Position numbers and translations under genes: made by a program | Shown here: piece by piece, positions 1-8,317 of the stretch | How positions within the stretch are numbered: position 1 is the stretch's first letter | How the letters are laid out: the number at the start of each line of letters is the position of its first letter | The notes under the pieces: model-generated | The model's database searches: none | What the model was told of the DNA's origin: nothing | Seen by the model: the letters and a program-made list of their open reading frames with translations, nothing else | Assembly (NCBI GenBank): GCA_014238125.1 | Contig: JABABS010000007.1 | Span: 1 to 56,441 of the forward strand | Source of the DNA: Phycisphaerales bacterium | GTDB taxonomy: Bacteria > Planctomycetota > Phycisphaerae > Phycisphaerales > SM1A02 | DNA: 56,441 bases | Direction: 5' to 3'

Positions 1-321
1 AAATCTTAAATTTTCTAACAAAACAATGTCAGCGTCTGGATCATCTGCACCAAAATGCACCGAACGACCAAGGAGTTCACAGAGGCGTTTGGCAACTGGC
101 TTCAAACTGAGCTGCGGTTCTGCCCCCTCCCCTTTTGGGCGACCAAGGTGGCTCATCAATGTCAATTTTCCGCCGCGGTCAAGCACACTTTTGATGCTCG
201 GTAATGCCATCTGAATTCTTCTGTCATCAGTAATTTCCCCGTTTTGAAGTGGTACATTGAAATCCACGCGCATCAGAACACGTTTTCCCGAGACGTTCAC
301 TTGCTCGATCGTTTGCTTCAT
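1..321 (-). CDS. pgk: Phosphoglycerate kinase, N-terminal part (cut by window edge)
   Basis: Glycolytic enzyme that interconverts 1,3-bisphosphoglycerate plus ADP with 3-phosphoglycerate plus ATP in the cytoplasm. The minus strand reads 107 codons from an ATG at 321 to the left edge, with no stop. Seen: [11 protein letters not shown] (residues 15-25), DDRRI (32-36), SHLGRPKG (57-64) and LLENLRF (101-107), the standard N-domain substrate-binding motifs of the family. The start is fixed by the typical family N-terminus and by TACAAT exactly 6 nt upstream; the GAGGAG touching the ATG is too close to act as a normal Shine-Dalgarno. Divergent from miaA across a large inverted repeat. Identification is very secure; only the C-terminal three quarters are missing. 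Confidence 0.96.
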   Translation of the reverse strand, partial: MKQTIEQVNVSGKRVLMRVDFNVPLQNGEITDDRRIQMALPSIKSVLDRGGKLTLMSHLGRPKGEGAEPQLSLKPVAKRLCELLGRSVHFGADDPDADIVLLENLRF

Positions 322-327
322 CTCCTC

Positions 328-333
328 ATTGTA
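328..333 (-). promoter_or_regulatory. pgk -10 box, leaderless start
   Basis: TACAAT on the minus strand lies 6 nt before the pgk ATG, so the expected transcription start is the A of the ATG. No convincing -35 hexamer is seen. Confidence 0.6.
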
Positions 334-349
334 CCTTTAAATAATTTTC

Positions 350-392
350 GACCCACGGTCAACTTGACCCGTGGTCAAGTTGACCGTGGGTC
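350..392. repeat. Perfect 19-bp inverted repeat between pgk and miaA
   Basis: Left arm GACCCACGGTCAACTTGAC (350-368), 5-nt spacer, right arm at 374-392, its exact reverse complement. It fills the space between two divergent leaderless promoters (pgk -10 at 328-333, miaA -10 at 396-401). It could be a two-way operator or a REP-like palindrome. The edge sequence GGGTCAGGT recurs before tauE (44712-44720), which favours a repeat family. Confidence 0.8.
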
Positions 393-395
393 AGG

Positions 396-401
396 TACGA
401 T
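396..401 (+). promoter_or_regulatory. miaA -10 box, near-leaderless start
   Basis: TACGAT ends 7 nt before the miaA ATG at 409, giving a leader of about one base. It starts 4 nt after the right arm of the inverted repeat. Confidence 0.5.
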
Positions 402-408
402 AGGTGGG

Positions 409-1350
409 ATGCGACCGATCATTCTTATTCTTGGGCCAACAGCAGGCGGGAAGACCTCGCTTGCCATTGAGTTAGCAAAATCACTTCCAAATGGAGGTGA
501 GTGCATTTGTGCTGATTCAATGCAGATATACAAACGAATGGATATTGGCACTGCCAAACCAACAAAAGAAGAACAAGAAGCTGCCCCCCACCACTTGTTC
601 GACCTGGTTGAACCTTCAGAACAGGGATTTACCGTTGATTCTTGGCTCACTCTCGCAAACAAAACAATCGACTTGATTCGATGCAAAGGAAAATGGCCCA
701 TCGTTGTAGGCGGAACAAATCTCTACGTACAAAGCCTCCTCTTTGGTATGTTTGATGCGCCACGTGCAAATCCCCAGCGGCGTGCTGAACTTGACGAACG
801 CACAAATGATGAACTAAGAGAAACTCTGCAAACGCTTGATCCCGTTGCAACAACTCGAATTCACATCAACGACAGAAGAAGGACAATTCGTGCAATCGAA
901 GTATGCGAACTCACTGGTAAGCCAATTTCAGAACAACAATCCCAGTGGTATGGGCAAAGCCCAAGGGAAGACGCCTGCATCATCGGCCTTGATTGGCCAG
1001 TTGGTAAAATTAACCGAAGAATCAACAAACGTGTCAAACAGATGATGGACGCTGGCTTGCTTGAAGAAGTGCAATTACTCCAAAACGAACTTTGCCCACA
1101 AGCAACTGAAGCACTTGGATACAAGCAATTGCTTGGACATCTCAACGGAGATTGTGACCTCGAGCACGCAGTAGAGAGAATCAAAATTCTCACCCGTAGA
1201 TATGCCAAAGCACAGCGAACTTGGCTCAAACGATTCAAAGTACTGCCAAGAACACATTTTATTGAAATTTGCGAAAAACAACCTCAAGTCATTGCAAAAG
1301 AAGCACTTACGCATGTTTTCGAGGGTGCTTTTTCAGATATTGACACTTGA
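409..1350 (+). CDS. miaA: tRNA dimethylallyltransferase MiaA
   Basis: Transfers a dimethylallyl group to the N6 of A37 in tRNAs that read UNN codons. The 313-residue protein has the P-loop GPTAGGKTS (9-17), the DSMQIYKRMDIGTAKP motif (36-51) with its catalytic Asp, HHLFDLVEP, and GGTNLY in the substrate region; length is normal for the family. An upstream in-frame ATG at 244 would add 55 residues that run antisense through pgk, so I use the ATG at 409, which directly precedes the conserved N-terminus and follows a -10 box by 7 nt. Monocistronic; topA follows after 97 nt on the same strand. Confidence 0.96.
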   Translation: MRPIILILGPTAGGKTSLAIELAKSLPNGGECICADSMQIYKRMDIGTAKPTKEEQEAAPHHLFDLVEPSEQGFTVDSWLTLANKTIDLIRCKGKWPIVVGGTNLYVQSLLFGMFDAPRANPQRRAELDERTNDELRETLQTLDPVATTRIHINDRRRTIRAIEVCELTGKPISEQQSQWYGQSPREDACIIGLDWPVGKINRRINKRVKQMMDAGLLEEVQLLQNELCPQATEALGYKQLLGHLNGDCDLEHAVERIKILTRRYAKAQRTWLKRFKVLPRTHFIEICEKQPQVIAKEALTHVFEGAFSDIDT

Positions 1351-1403
1351 CAGACGCTGAGAACTCGTTCAAATATCCCGCCGTCGCCCCTCATATTGCC
1401 GAT

Positions 1404-1422
1404 GGTACGGGCGTACCGGTAC
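1404..1422 (+). repeat. GTAC-rich hairpin before topA
   Basis: GGTAC, spacer GGGC, GTACC, then a third GGTAC directly abutting. It stands upstream of topA and shares its GGTAC/GTACC vocabulary with the intergenic repeats at 8218-8305 and 44711-44755. TATAGA-like bases follow at about 1433, 9 nt or so before the TTG start. Confidence 0.45.
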
Positions 1423-1447
1423 ATACATCCATTATAGAGAACGAATT

Positions 1448-4084
1448 TTGGCCAAGAAGAAAACAACAAAAAAGAAGACGACGAAGAAAAATACCAAGGC
1501 AATTGATGCAACTGGCAAACAGCTAGTAATCGTTGAATCCCCAGCAAAGGCAAGAACGATCAATCGATACTTGGGAGATGATTTTGTCGTGACAGCTTCT
1601 GTTGGGCACGTTCGCGATTTACCGCCTCGTGCTCCCAAAGGAGTCAAACAGCCCGTTCCTGGAGTCGATCTTGAACATGATTTTGCGCCCACGTATGAGA
1701 TCGTCAAGGGCAAAGGGACACTTATTAAGGACCTCAAAAAAGCTGCCAAATCTGCAACCGCAGTCTGGTTTGCGAGCGACCTTGATCGAGAAGGCGAAGC
1801 AATCGCGTGGCACCTTGCTGAAGAACTCAAAATCGATCCCGCAAACGCAAAGCGAGTGATATTCAACGAAATCACAAAAAATAAAATTGAAGAAGCATTT
1901 GAAGACCCACATCCAATTAACATGGAATTTGTCAACGCTCAGCAAGCAAGGCGAATTCTTGACCGCATTGTTGGCTACCAAGTTTCCCCCCTACTTTGGA
2001 AACGAGTCGCTGGCGGATTGAGTGCAGGTCGAGTGCAATCTGTTGCTGTTCGAATTATTGTTGAAAAAGAAAAACTCATCGATGCCCACATTCCTGATGA
2101 AACTTGGGATGTCACTGCTCGATTTGCGATGGACCAAAAAAACGCGAAAACAATTGAGCCGTTATGGAAAGCATTCCTTGAAATAAAAGACGAGCGAGGG
2201 AAAACTCCAACTAAAAAACGTCTCAACGAATTTTTAGCAAAACATGGTGGTGTAGAGGCAACCCTCGTTGAACTTGATGGCAAACCATTTAAAGTCGGCA
2301 GAAAAGCAGAAGCAACCGAAGACCTCTCCAAACATCAAAAAACTCTAAAACATGTTGCAGAAGCGGTTGGGTTAGATAATGTTCAATTAAATCTCACAGA
2401 AAATTCAGAAGGCAAGGGCCCTGCAAAAGACTTAATTTCATTGCAGGGTAATATTGCTGATGGTGTTTCTTACAAAGTCAGAAACGTTGCACACAAAGAA
2501 ACAACCGTACGACCGCCGGCGCCTTTTATTACATCCTCTTTACAAGCATCTGCTTCAACCGTGCTTGGATTTGGTGCAAAAAGAACAATGCGAGCTGCGC
2601 AGGCGCTTTACGAAGGAATCAGAATCAAGGGCGAGGGTCAAGTTGGTTTAATCACATATATGCGTACAGATTCAACTAACATTTCTGGAGACGCGATCGC
2701 ATCTGCTCGAAGTTTTATAGATGAAACATACGGATCTGCTTACCTTCCAGAAAAACCAAAGTTTTACACTTCCTCTAATAAATCTTCGCAAGAAGCGCAC
2801 GAAGCAATTCGACCAACAAATGCACATCGCCATCCTGACAAACTTCCAGCAAGTATGGATGAAGATCAACGTCGATTGTACTCTTTGATTTGGTCTCGTT
2901 TCGTCGCCTGCCAAATGACGAACGCAAAATGGAACCGCACAGAAGTATTCATGATTCGAGACGATAAAGACACCGGCGCACTCTTTAAGACAGCTGGTAG
3001 AACTCTTGCCTTTGAGGGTTTTTACAAAGCGAGCGGTGTTCCTTCATCTGATTCTGAACAGAATTTACCTGATCTTCAAGTAAATGAACCACTCTTCCCA
3101 TTTGATATTGCTACAAGGCAAGTTTTTTCCTCACCGCCATCAAGATACAGCGAAGCGTCTTTAATTAAAGAGCTAGAAAAACAAGGCATTGGTCGTCCCT
3201 CAACATACGCTTCAATTATTGATGTCATCCAACGTCGGAATTATATTGAGAAAATAGAACGGTCATTTTGGCCCACAGATCTTGGTGTTGTCGTAACCGA
3301 AAAACTAATAGAAGCGTTTCCTATTTTAATGGGCGTTGAATACACAAGATCACTCGAAGAGCGTCTCGACAAAATTGCAGAAGGAAATATTGACTGGGTC
3401 GAAATGCTTCACGATTTTTATGGGCGCTTTAGCAATCGTTTAGAAACAGCTTACGAAGAAATGTCCCACGCCAAATCAGAGATGGAACCAGCAGTTTATA
3501 AGTGTCCAGAATGTGGAAGCCAAACTGCATATCGCTTTGGAAAAAACGGGCGATTTCTTACTTGTGGCGCGTATCCGGATTGCAAATATGCAGCACCAAT
3601 CGATCGCAAAGGTAGACCAACACTCCCCGAACGAGTTGATGTTGCATGTCCCGAAGATGGATCAGCGATGGAAAAACGAATTGGACGCTTTGGTCCATTC
3701 TTGGCTTCAGTAAATTACCCAGATATCAAAACTTGCGTTAATCTCGATAAAAAAGGTGGCATCAAATATCCAACACCTCCACCACTTCTTGTGGATTCAT
3801 TGATTTGTGAAAAATGTGAAAAACCAATGTATCTTCGTCGAGGCAAGAAAGGTCCATGGCTCGGCTGTTCAACTTTTCCTAAGTGTAAGGGTCGAATGGG
3901 TTGGAAATCGCTTGAGGAAACTGTGCAAAGCGAACTTATTGCAGCGCTAGAATTACACGAGCAAGAGTTTCCTCAAGTGATCGTCAAACGCATGGATGGC
4001 ACTGAAATACCCGAAGGAACACCTGCCACGGACCTCCTCCTTCCCGGCAGTGTTGCCGAACTTGAATTGTTTGAACAAGCGTAA
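1448..4084 (+). CDS. topA: DNA topoisomerase I (type IA)
   Basis: Relaxes negative supercoils through a 5'-phosphotyrosine intermediate. The 878-residue protein starts at TTG with a Lys/Thr-rich tail (residues 2-16). Toprim motifs: VIVESPAKA with Glu30, and SDLDREGEA with Asp111, Asp113 and Glu115. The active tyrosine is Tyr404 in GLITYMRTDS. Two C-terminal four-cysteine zinc modules are visible (YKCPECG...LTCGAYPDC and LICEKCE...LGCSTFPKC), with a degenerate module lacking the full cysteine set between them. Basic N-terminal extensions of this kind are known from planctomycete homologues. The region before the strand-passage domain (about 280-350) is longer than in E. coli. Start choice is moderately sure: no upstream ATG is in frame and the tail continues to the TTG. 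Confidence 0.96.
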   Translation: MAKKKTTKKKTTKKNTKAIDATGKQLVIVESPAKARTINRYLGDDFVVTASVGHVRDLPPRAPKGVKQPVPGVDLEHDFAPTYEIVKGKGTLIKDLKKAAKSATAVWFASDLDREGEAIAWHLAEELKIDPANAKRVIFNEITKNKIEEAFEDPHPINMEFVNAQQARRILDRIVGYQVSPLLWKRVAGGLSAGRVQSVAVRIIVEKEKLIDAHIPDETWDVTARFAMDQKNAKTIEPLWKAFLEIKDERGKTPTKKRLNEFLAKHGGVEATLVELDGKPFKVGRKAEATEDLSKHQKTLKHVAEAVGLDNVQLNLTENSEGKGPAKDLISLQGNIADGVSYKVRNVAHKETTVRPPAPFITSSLQASASTVLGFGAKRTMRAAQALYEGIRIKGEGQVGLITYMRTDSTNISGDAIASARSFIDETYGSAYLPEKPKFYTSSNKSSQEAHEAIRPTNAHRHPDKLPASMDEDQRRLYSLIWSRFVACQMTNAKWNRTEVFMIRDDKDTGALFKTAGRTLAFEGFYKASGVPSSDSEQNLPDLQVNEPLFPFDIATRQVFSSPPSRYSEASLIKELEKQGIGRPSTYASIIDVIQRRNYIEKIERSFWPTDLGVVVTEKLIEAFPILMGVEYTRSLEERLDKIAEGNIDWVEMLHDFYGRFSNRLETAYEEMSHAKSEMEPAVYKCPECGSQTAYRFGKNGRFLTCGAYPDCKYAAPIDRKGRPTLPERVDVACPEDGSAMEKRIGRFGPFLASVNYPDIKTCVNLDKKGGIKYPTPPPLLVDSLICEKCEKPMYLRRGKKGPWLGCSTFPKCKGRMGWKSLEETVQSELIAALELHEQEFPQVIVKRMDGTEIPEGTPATDLLLPGSVAELELFEQA

Positions 4085-4108
4085 TCATCACGCTCCCTAT
4101 ATGCAGCG

Positions 4109-4114
4109 TAGAAT
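4109..4114 (+). promoter_or_regulatory. ispG -10 box, leaderless start
   Basis: TAGAAT followed by exactly 6 nt and the GTG start at 4121. The predicted transcription start is the G of GTG. Confidence 0.55.
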
Positions 4115-4120
4115 GTCTAC

Positions 4121-5308
4121 GTGGAACGCAAAAACACAAGACTAATACACGTAGGCAACGTTGCAATTGGCGGAAACGCACCCGTTTCAATCCAATCGAT
4201 GACTTCTGGTTATACCTATGAAATTGATACATGCGTTGCTGAAATACAACGGCTACACGCTGCGGGCGCCGACATCGTACGAGTCGCTGTCCCACAAAAA
4301 TCCGACACTGCTGCGTTACCTGAAATTCTTAACCAAGTGGATGTTCCTATCGTCGCAGACGTACATTTTCATTACAAACGCGCGCTAGAATCAATCGCTG
4401 CGGGAGTTCATAAAATTCGATTAAATCCTGGCAACATAGATGATGAATCACAAGTGTGCGAAGTTATCAACGCTTGCAGAGATGCTGGAATTCCAATCCG
4501 CGTTGGGGTCAACGAAGGATCCGTTGTCGAACGGAAAGACAAACAGAAAAGACAAGAAGAACTCGCTTCATTTTTTGCTGACCGCCATCAGGGACACTTA
4601 CTTGCAATGATGATTGCAAAACTTGAAGAGTACGTAGAATTGTTTGAAAAACAAAACTTTCACAACATTTGCCTTAGCGCTAAACTAATGGATGCTAAAT
4701 TAGTTATTGATATCTATGAGGAAATTTCTAAACGTTTTGATTACCCTCTGCATCTTGGTGTGACCCACGCTGGTCCAAGGGAAACTGGTTCAATCCGCTC
4801 AATAACTGCACTAGGTTCACTACTTTCTTCAGGAATTGGTGACACCATACGAATTAGTTATGCAAGCGATCCTGTTTACGAAGTTGAAGATGCTGTTGAG
4901 TTACTCAACTGTCTTCATCTTCGAGATAGAGTTGGAGCAGAATTGATTGCATGCCCAAGCTGCGGTCGAATTCAAGTTGATTTATTTTCACTTGTTGAGA
5001 ATGTTCGTAAACAACTCGCCAATGAAATTGACTTGCCAATTAAAGTTGCAGTAATGGGATGTGTTGTAAATGGTCCAGGCGAAGCAGAGGGTGCAGATGT
5101 TGCGGTTTTTGCTGGCGATCGAAGAGGAATCATTTATGTTCAAGGTGTACGAGTAGCAAATATCCACGAAGATGAAATTTTACAACGCTTGCTAGAGGAG
5201 TGCCGTGCGTTACAAGTACGTGTTCGCAATGGCGAAACCAAACTCGGCGAGAAAGCTGTCAAGATCACGCCACCTTCGCAACTTACTGTAGAGGGGGAAG
5301 CACATTGA
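4121..5308 (+). CDS. ispG: 4-hydroxy-3-methylbut-2-enyl diphosphate synthase IspG (GcpE)
   Basis: Penultimate step of the MEP isoprenoid pathway: reduces methylerythritol cyclodiphosphate to HMBPP with a [4Fe-4S] cluster. 395 residues, short bacterial form without the large insert. Seen: PVSIQSMTSG at the barrel start, VADVHFHY, KIRLNPGN and GVTHAGP. The cluster ligands are Cys278 and Cys281 (CPSCGR), Cys313 (MGCVVNGPGEAEG) and Glu321, all present. The GTG start is supported by the -10 box 6 nt upstream; no in-frame ATG precedes it. The stop TGA overlaps the TTG start of the pseudopilin gene. Two further isoprenoid genes (ispA, dxs) lie 3-4 kb downstream. Confidence 0.96.
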   Translation: MERKNTRLIHVGNVAIGGNAPVSIQSMTSGYTYEIDTCVAEIQRLHAAGADIVRVAVPQKSDTAALPEILNQVDVPIVADVHFHYKRALESIAAGVHKIRLNPGNIDDESQVCEVINACRDAGIPIRVGVNEGSVVERKDKQKRQEELASFFADRHQGHLLAMMIAKLEEYVELFEKQNFHNICLSAKLMDAKLVIDIYEEISKRFDYPLHLGVTHAGPRETGSIRSITALGSLLSSGIGDTIRISYASDPVYEVEDAVELLNCLHLRDRVGAELIACPSCGRIQVDLFSLVENVRKQLANEIDLPIKVAVMGCVVNGPGEAEGADVAVFAGDRRGIIYVQGVRVANIHEDEILQRLLEECRALQVRVRNGETKLGEKAVKITPPSQLTVEGEAH

Positions 5309-6219
5309 GCAAAAGAAAGACAACTGGTTTTACACTTGTTGAAATTCTTGTTGTTCTTGTTGTGATTTCTATTCTCATTGGTCTGCTTTACCCTGCACTA
5401 AAAGGCGGCATGGCGAGGGCAAAGAAAACCACGGAACTCAATGCAATTAAGCAAGTTGGCGCAGCGTGGGCGATGTATTCCGTCTCGAACCTTGATCGCT
5501 TAATGCCCGGTCACATCACAACTGAAATGCAAGAACATTGGGATGTTGCGTGGGCATACCCAGACGAAACGCTCGTTCCCCCCGCGCCTTTTTATCAAGA
5601 AAGCGATCCTAACATTGCCGGGTCATATCCTTGGCGACTGCTTGATCGAATGAACAACCGTTGGGAAACTCTCATTGATTATAAAAAGCGAACCTGGAAC
5701 GCTATGCAAGTTAACGAACATGCTGAAGAAATTGCAACGATACCTGCATTTGGATATAACGGTTATTACCTCGGTGGTTTTTGGGATACTGACAGTCACT
5801 TTAATAAACCTAAGTTACGCTACTCCCAAGTTCTGTTGCAACATGGTGAAGTTGAGAATGTCGTTGCTCGTGTTGCAAGCCAGATTACAACACCTACCAA
5901 TACTGTAGTTTTTTGTAGTAGTTTTTATGGCCAAGAGGGTAAACACCTTCATTTATCCGACGATACCGATGGCTATCATCTCGCTGTTCCTCGAATTCTT
6001 GCGAATGTTGTGCAATGGGAACCGCGAAACGATGGTGTTGAAATATTTGTAGAAACAAGTCCTCCCCTTGGTAGGCACAACGGTATGCCTGCAATTTTCT
6101 TTGCCGATGGTCATGTTGATGATGTACAAATATATGATCTAGCAAATCAACAAATGTGGATTCCAAAGGCGCGAGATATGGGTAATACACCTGCTAGTGA
6201 TTTTTCGCATAGTGAATAA
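5305..6219 (+). CDS. Type II secretion/type IV pilin-like pseudopilin with H-X9-DG motif
   Basis: 304 residues from a TTG that overlaps the ispG stop by 4 nt; GAGGGGGAAG (5291-5300) is a good ribosome site and decides this start. The N-terminus is a class III prepilin signal: KRKTTG then FTLVEILVVLVVIS, with prepilin peptidase cleavage expected after Gly8 and N-methylation of Phe9. One hydrophobic helix follows (about 9-32), then a soluble domain. Near the end, HNGMPAIFFADG fits the H-X9-DG pattern exactly (His258). Planctomycetes carry many such proteins, and their role is poorly known. No secretion ATPase or platform gene is nearby, so this is a scattered single pilin-like gene that shares a transcript with ispG. 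Confidence 0.88.
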   Translation: MSKRKTTGFTLVEILVVLVVISILIGLLYPALKGGMARAKKTTELNAIKQVGAAWAMYSVSNLDRLMPGHITTEMQEHWDVAWAYPDETLVPPAPFYQESDPNIAGSYPWRLLDRMNNRWETLIDYKKRTWNAMQVNEHAEEIATIPAFGYNGYYLGGFWDTDSHFNKPKLRYSQVLLQHGEVENVVARVASQITTPTNTVVFCSSFYGQEGKHLHLSDDTDGYHLAVPRILANVVQWEPRNDGVEIFVETSPPLGRHNGMPAIFFADGHVDDVQIYDLANQQMWIPKARDMGNTPASDFSHSE

Positions 6220-6242
6220 AACACAGACAAACTCTGAGTAGA

Positions 6243-7535
6243 TCACTTCACGGAGGTATTCGCTTCAGCTTCTTGCGTTTTGTGCATCTGATATTTCAGC
6301 ATAAATCGCATCCGAGTCATATCGCTCTCATTAAGAAGCGATTCACGAGGATCAACGCTCATCGAAGAAAACCACTTATCTTTAACTGGGGAATAGCCGA
6401 AAAGTTTTTCCATTCTCTGTGCCAAGTCAACCATGTGACCGGCGCCATAAAGTATTCCGATAGATGTCACGTCTTCTGCAGAATCTAACACTGCTGCAAG
6501 GTCGGAAAGAACTTCGGTATTCCGATCCACAATAATAACTTTTAAAAGTTCTTGTTCTATTCCTTGCATTGCTTGTGTGTCTGCCATCGACAAAATCTCG
6601 ATTAACAATAGCCGTGCTGTTGATGAGACACCACCTCCGGAAAGTGCATCAAGGAGCGGTATCACTTGCATCATGCTGTTCGCAATTTTTGCAGCGAATG
6701 ATGCACCCGTGATTGTGTCAAGCAACGTAGTATCAGCGCCGCCCTCTTCTAATTTGGACTCGACTTCATCGATTGTTAAATCACTAACAAACCAGTTTGG
6801 TTCTTCGTAAGGCAATGCATCGAGCTGGAAAGCAAGACCAAGAGAATCCGCCATTGTCTGTTGAATATTACCGCTGGGTTCATCAATTTCGTTCTCAATG
6901 TCTTCTTCAGTGAATTCTTCATCAAAAATTGCAATCTCAACAGTTCGCGTTTCAATAATATCAGCCGCTACTCCTTCACCGCCTCTTTTTCCATCAGAGC
7001 CGTAACTTGTGAATTTCATTATTCCAGTCTCTTCATCTGTAATAATAACAATCGGATTTTCCCATGCATCAACCGAAACATCATCCAACCAACCAGATAA
7101 TCGACGGTCTAAAATAGAGGAATCCGTGATCACATCATCCATGGTTATAGGCAACATTTCAATTTCTTTTGCTGCTGCTGCAGCAGAATTCGCAAGAAAA
7201 ACCAATGAATTCTTTGTTGTTTTAATTTTTTCTTCAGGCGTGTCGCCCATAGGTGGGCGTGATCCACTTGGTCGTACAGATTCATAAAGGACAACATCTA
7301 ATTGTTCAAGCAACGAAGCTACCTGTTCATAAAATGATTCGTCAGCAATATGTGCCACTCCAACAAGCCATACATCTGGTCGCCCTTGAGCTGCATAACA
7401 ACGAGACACTATTTCCAGCGAAACGATATTGTCGCCAGTTACTCTTCGCGTCCATTGTTGTGAAGGTTCTGTAACAAGTGGAGTGTCATCAATAAATATC
7501 GTTGAAGTAAGTACAAGTGTGTAAATCAAGATCAT
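6243..7535 (-). CDS. Secreted or membrane-anchored TraB/GumN-like domain protein
   Basis: 430 residues. A hydrophobic stretch (1-15) may be a signal peptide. VWLVGVAHIADESFY (about 56-69, His62) and DVVLYES (Glu85) match the first TraB/Tiki motif, a conserved His followed by a buried Glu; near the C-terminus SIGILYGAGHMVDLAQRM matches the second motif with the GxGH signature. These residues are proposed metal ligands in the Tiki protease family, but the function of bacterial members is unclear. Between them lies an acidic insert (about 145-240) rich in Asp and Glu that I do not recognise. The gene overlaps the ExbB-like gene by 4 nt, so the two are co-translated. Family call fairly sure; biochemical role unknown. 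Confidence 0.72.
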   Translation of the reverse strand: MILIYTLVLTSTIFIDDTPLVTEPSQQWTRRVTGDNIVSLEIVSRCYAAQGRPDVWLVGVAHIADESFYEQVASLLEQLDVVLYESVRPSGSRPPMGDTPEEKIKTTKNSLVFLANSAAAAAKEIEMLPITMDDVITDSSILDRRLSGWLDDVSVDAWENPIVIITDEETGIMKFTSYGSDGKRGGEGVAADIIETRTVEIAIFDEEFTEEDIENEIDEPSGNIQQTMADSLGLAFQLDALPYEEPNWFVSDLTIDEVESKLEEGGADTTLLDTITGASFAAKIANSMMQVIPLLDALSGGGVSSTARLLLIEILSMADTQAMQGIEQELLKVIIVDRNTEVLSDLAAVLDSAEDVTSIGILYGAGHMVDLAQRMEKLFGYSPVKDKWFSSMSVDPRESLLNESDMTRMRFMLKYQMHKTQEAEANTSVK

Positions 7536-8179
7536 GTATTAATTCCTTTCTTGGAATCTTCCTTTTCGCGAGAAATTCCCTGCTGCGCTGCCGCAATAAT
7601 CATTTCAAGTCGCCCAATAGTTTGAGATGCCCATCCTCGAAATAACATATATGGAAAAAGTGTCACCAACGCAACAATCAAACCGAGCGCTGTTGTCAAA
7701 AGTGCTGCAGCGATACCCCCAGCAACATCAGATGGATCAGTGAGTGTTGCCTGGTCGCCCAATAATCGAAACGACTGAATAATACCCACTACTGTTCCGA
7801 GAATTCCAAGGAGTGGAGCAGCTGTAATGATTGTTGAAAGTGCAATCATAAACCTATCCAACCTCGGCCGCTGCTGCTCGACTACTTCCATCGCAACTGC
7901 GTCACTTGATCCTTGTGACATCAATGCATTTGCAACTGCACCGTACGGAGAACCATCTCGCTGGATTAATTTTTTAACTACTTCTTTATCACCTGATCGA
8001 AGTGCAATATTCAACTTTGCCAAGCGGCGCATATTTCCGCGCCCACCCATAAAGAACCAAAACCAAAAGCGCTCAATTATCAACGCCAAACTTATGACGC
8101 TCAAAATAAAGAGTGGAATCATGACGATTCCACCGCGGTTGATCAACGAAGTCAGATCATCAATTCCTGTATCTACCAT
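7532..8179 (-). CDS. MotA/TolQ/ExbB proton channel family protein
   Basis: 215 residues with three membrane segments (about 15-40, 112-138 and 152-180) and the conserved TM2-TM3 region AAPLLGILGTVVGIIQSF. Known homologues form a pentamer that carries protons and energises an ExbD/TolR partner. No exbD/tolR gene is adjacent here; the only partner in the transcript is the TraB-domain protein. The start ATG at 8179 is 6 nt from TACTCT on the minus strand, so a leaderless transcript is likely. Divergent from ispA across a repeat-filled spacer. Confidence 0.88.
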   Translation of the reverse strand: MVDTGIDDLTSLINRGGIVMIPLFILSVISLALIIERFWFWFFMGGRGNMRRLAKLNIALRSGDKEVVKKLIQRDGSPYGAVANALMSQGSSDAVAMEVVEQQRPRLDRFMIALSTIITAAPLLGILGTVVGIIQSFRLLGDQATLTDPSDVAGGIAAALLTTALGLIVALVTLFPYMLFRGWASQTIGRLEMIIAAAQQGISREKEDSKKGINT

Positions 8180-8185
8180 ACCTGT

Positions 8186-8191
8186 AGAGTA
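8186..8191 (-). promoter_or_regulatory. exbB-like gene -10 box, leaderless start
   Basis: TACTCT on the minus strand, exactly 6 nt before the ATG at 8179. Confidence 0.5.
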
Positions 8192-8217
8192 TATGTCCCA
8201 TTGACCGCGGGACTAAG

Positions 8218-8305
8218 GGTACAACACCAGATTCGGCACCGAGTCGGATTCAGGACGGATACAACACCGAGGTACAACACCTAGTACAGGACCGGGTACA
8301 GCGTG
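8218..8305 (+). repeat. Intergenic GTAC/CAACACC repeat block A
   Basis: Contains TACAACACC three times (near 8220, 8260 and 8273) and ends with a 36-nt unit (8270-8305) that aligns without gaps to 44717-44752 at 29 of 36 positions. No reading frame crosses it. It abuts the ispA -10 box. Confidence 0.7.
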
Positions 8306-8311
8306 TAAAAT
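8306..8311 (+). promoter_or_regulatory. ispA -10 box, leaderless start
   Basis: TAAAAT followed by 6 nt and the GTG start at 8318. It directly follows the repeat block. Confidence 0.55.
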
Positions 8312-8317
8312 CTAACT

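Noticed and set aside
26-214. Plus-strand open frame of 62 codons at the left edge
   Set aside because: It is antisense to the clear pgk N-terminus on the minus strand and has no motif of its own.
322-327. GAGGAG as a Shine-Dalgarno site for pgk
   Set aside because: It touches the ATG with no spacing; the TACAAT-N6-ATG arrangement explains the start better.
244-408. N-terminal extension of MiaA from an ATG at 244
   Set aside because: It runs antisense through pgk and across the inverted repeat; the conserved protein begins at 409 behind a -10 box.
5200-5304. Longer pseudopilin start 35 codons upstream
   Set aside because: It would lie inside ispG and bury the prepilin signal; the TTG at 5305 has a strong ribosome site and the correct short leader.
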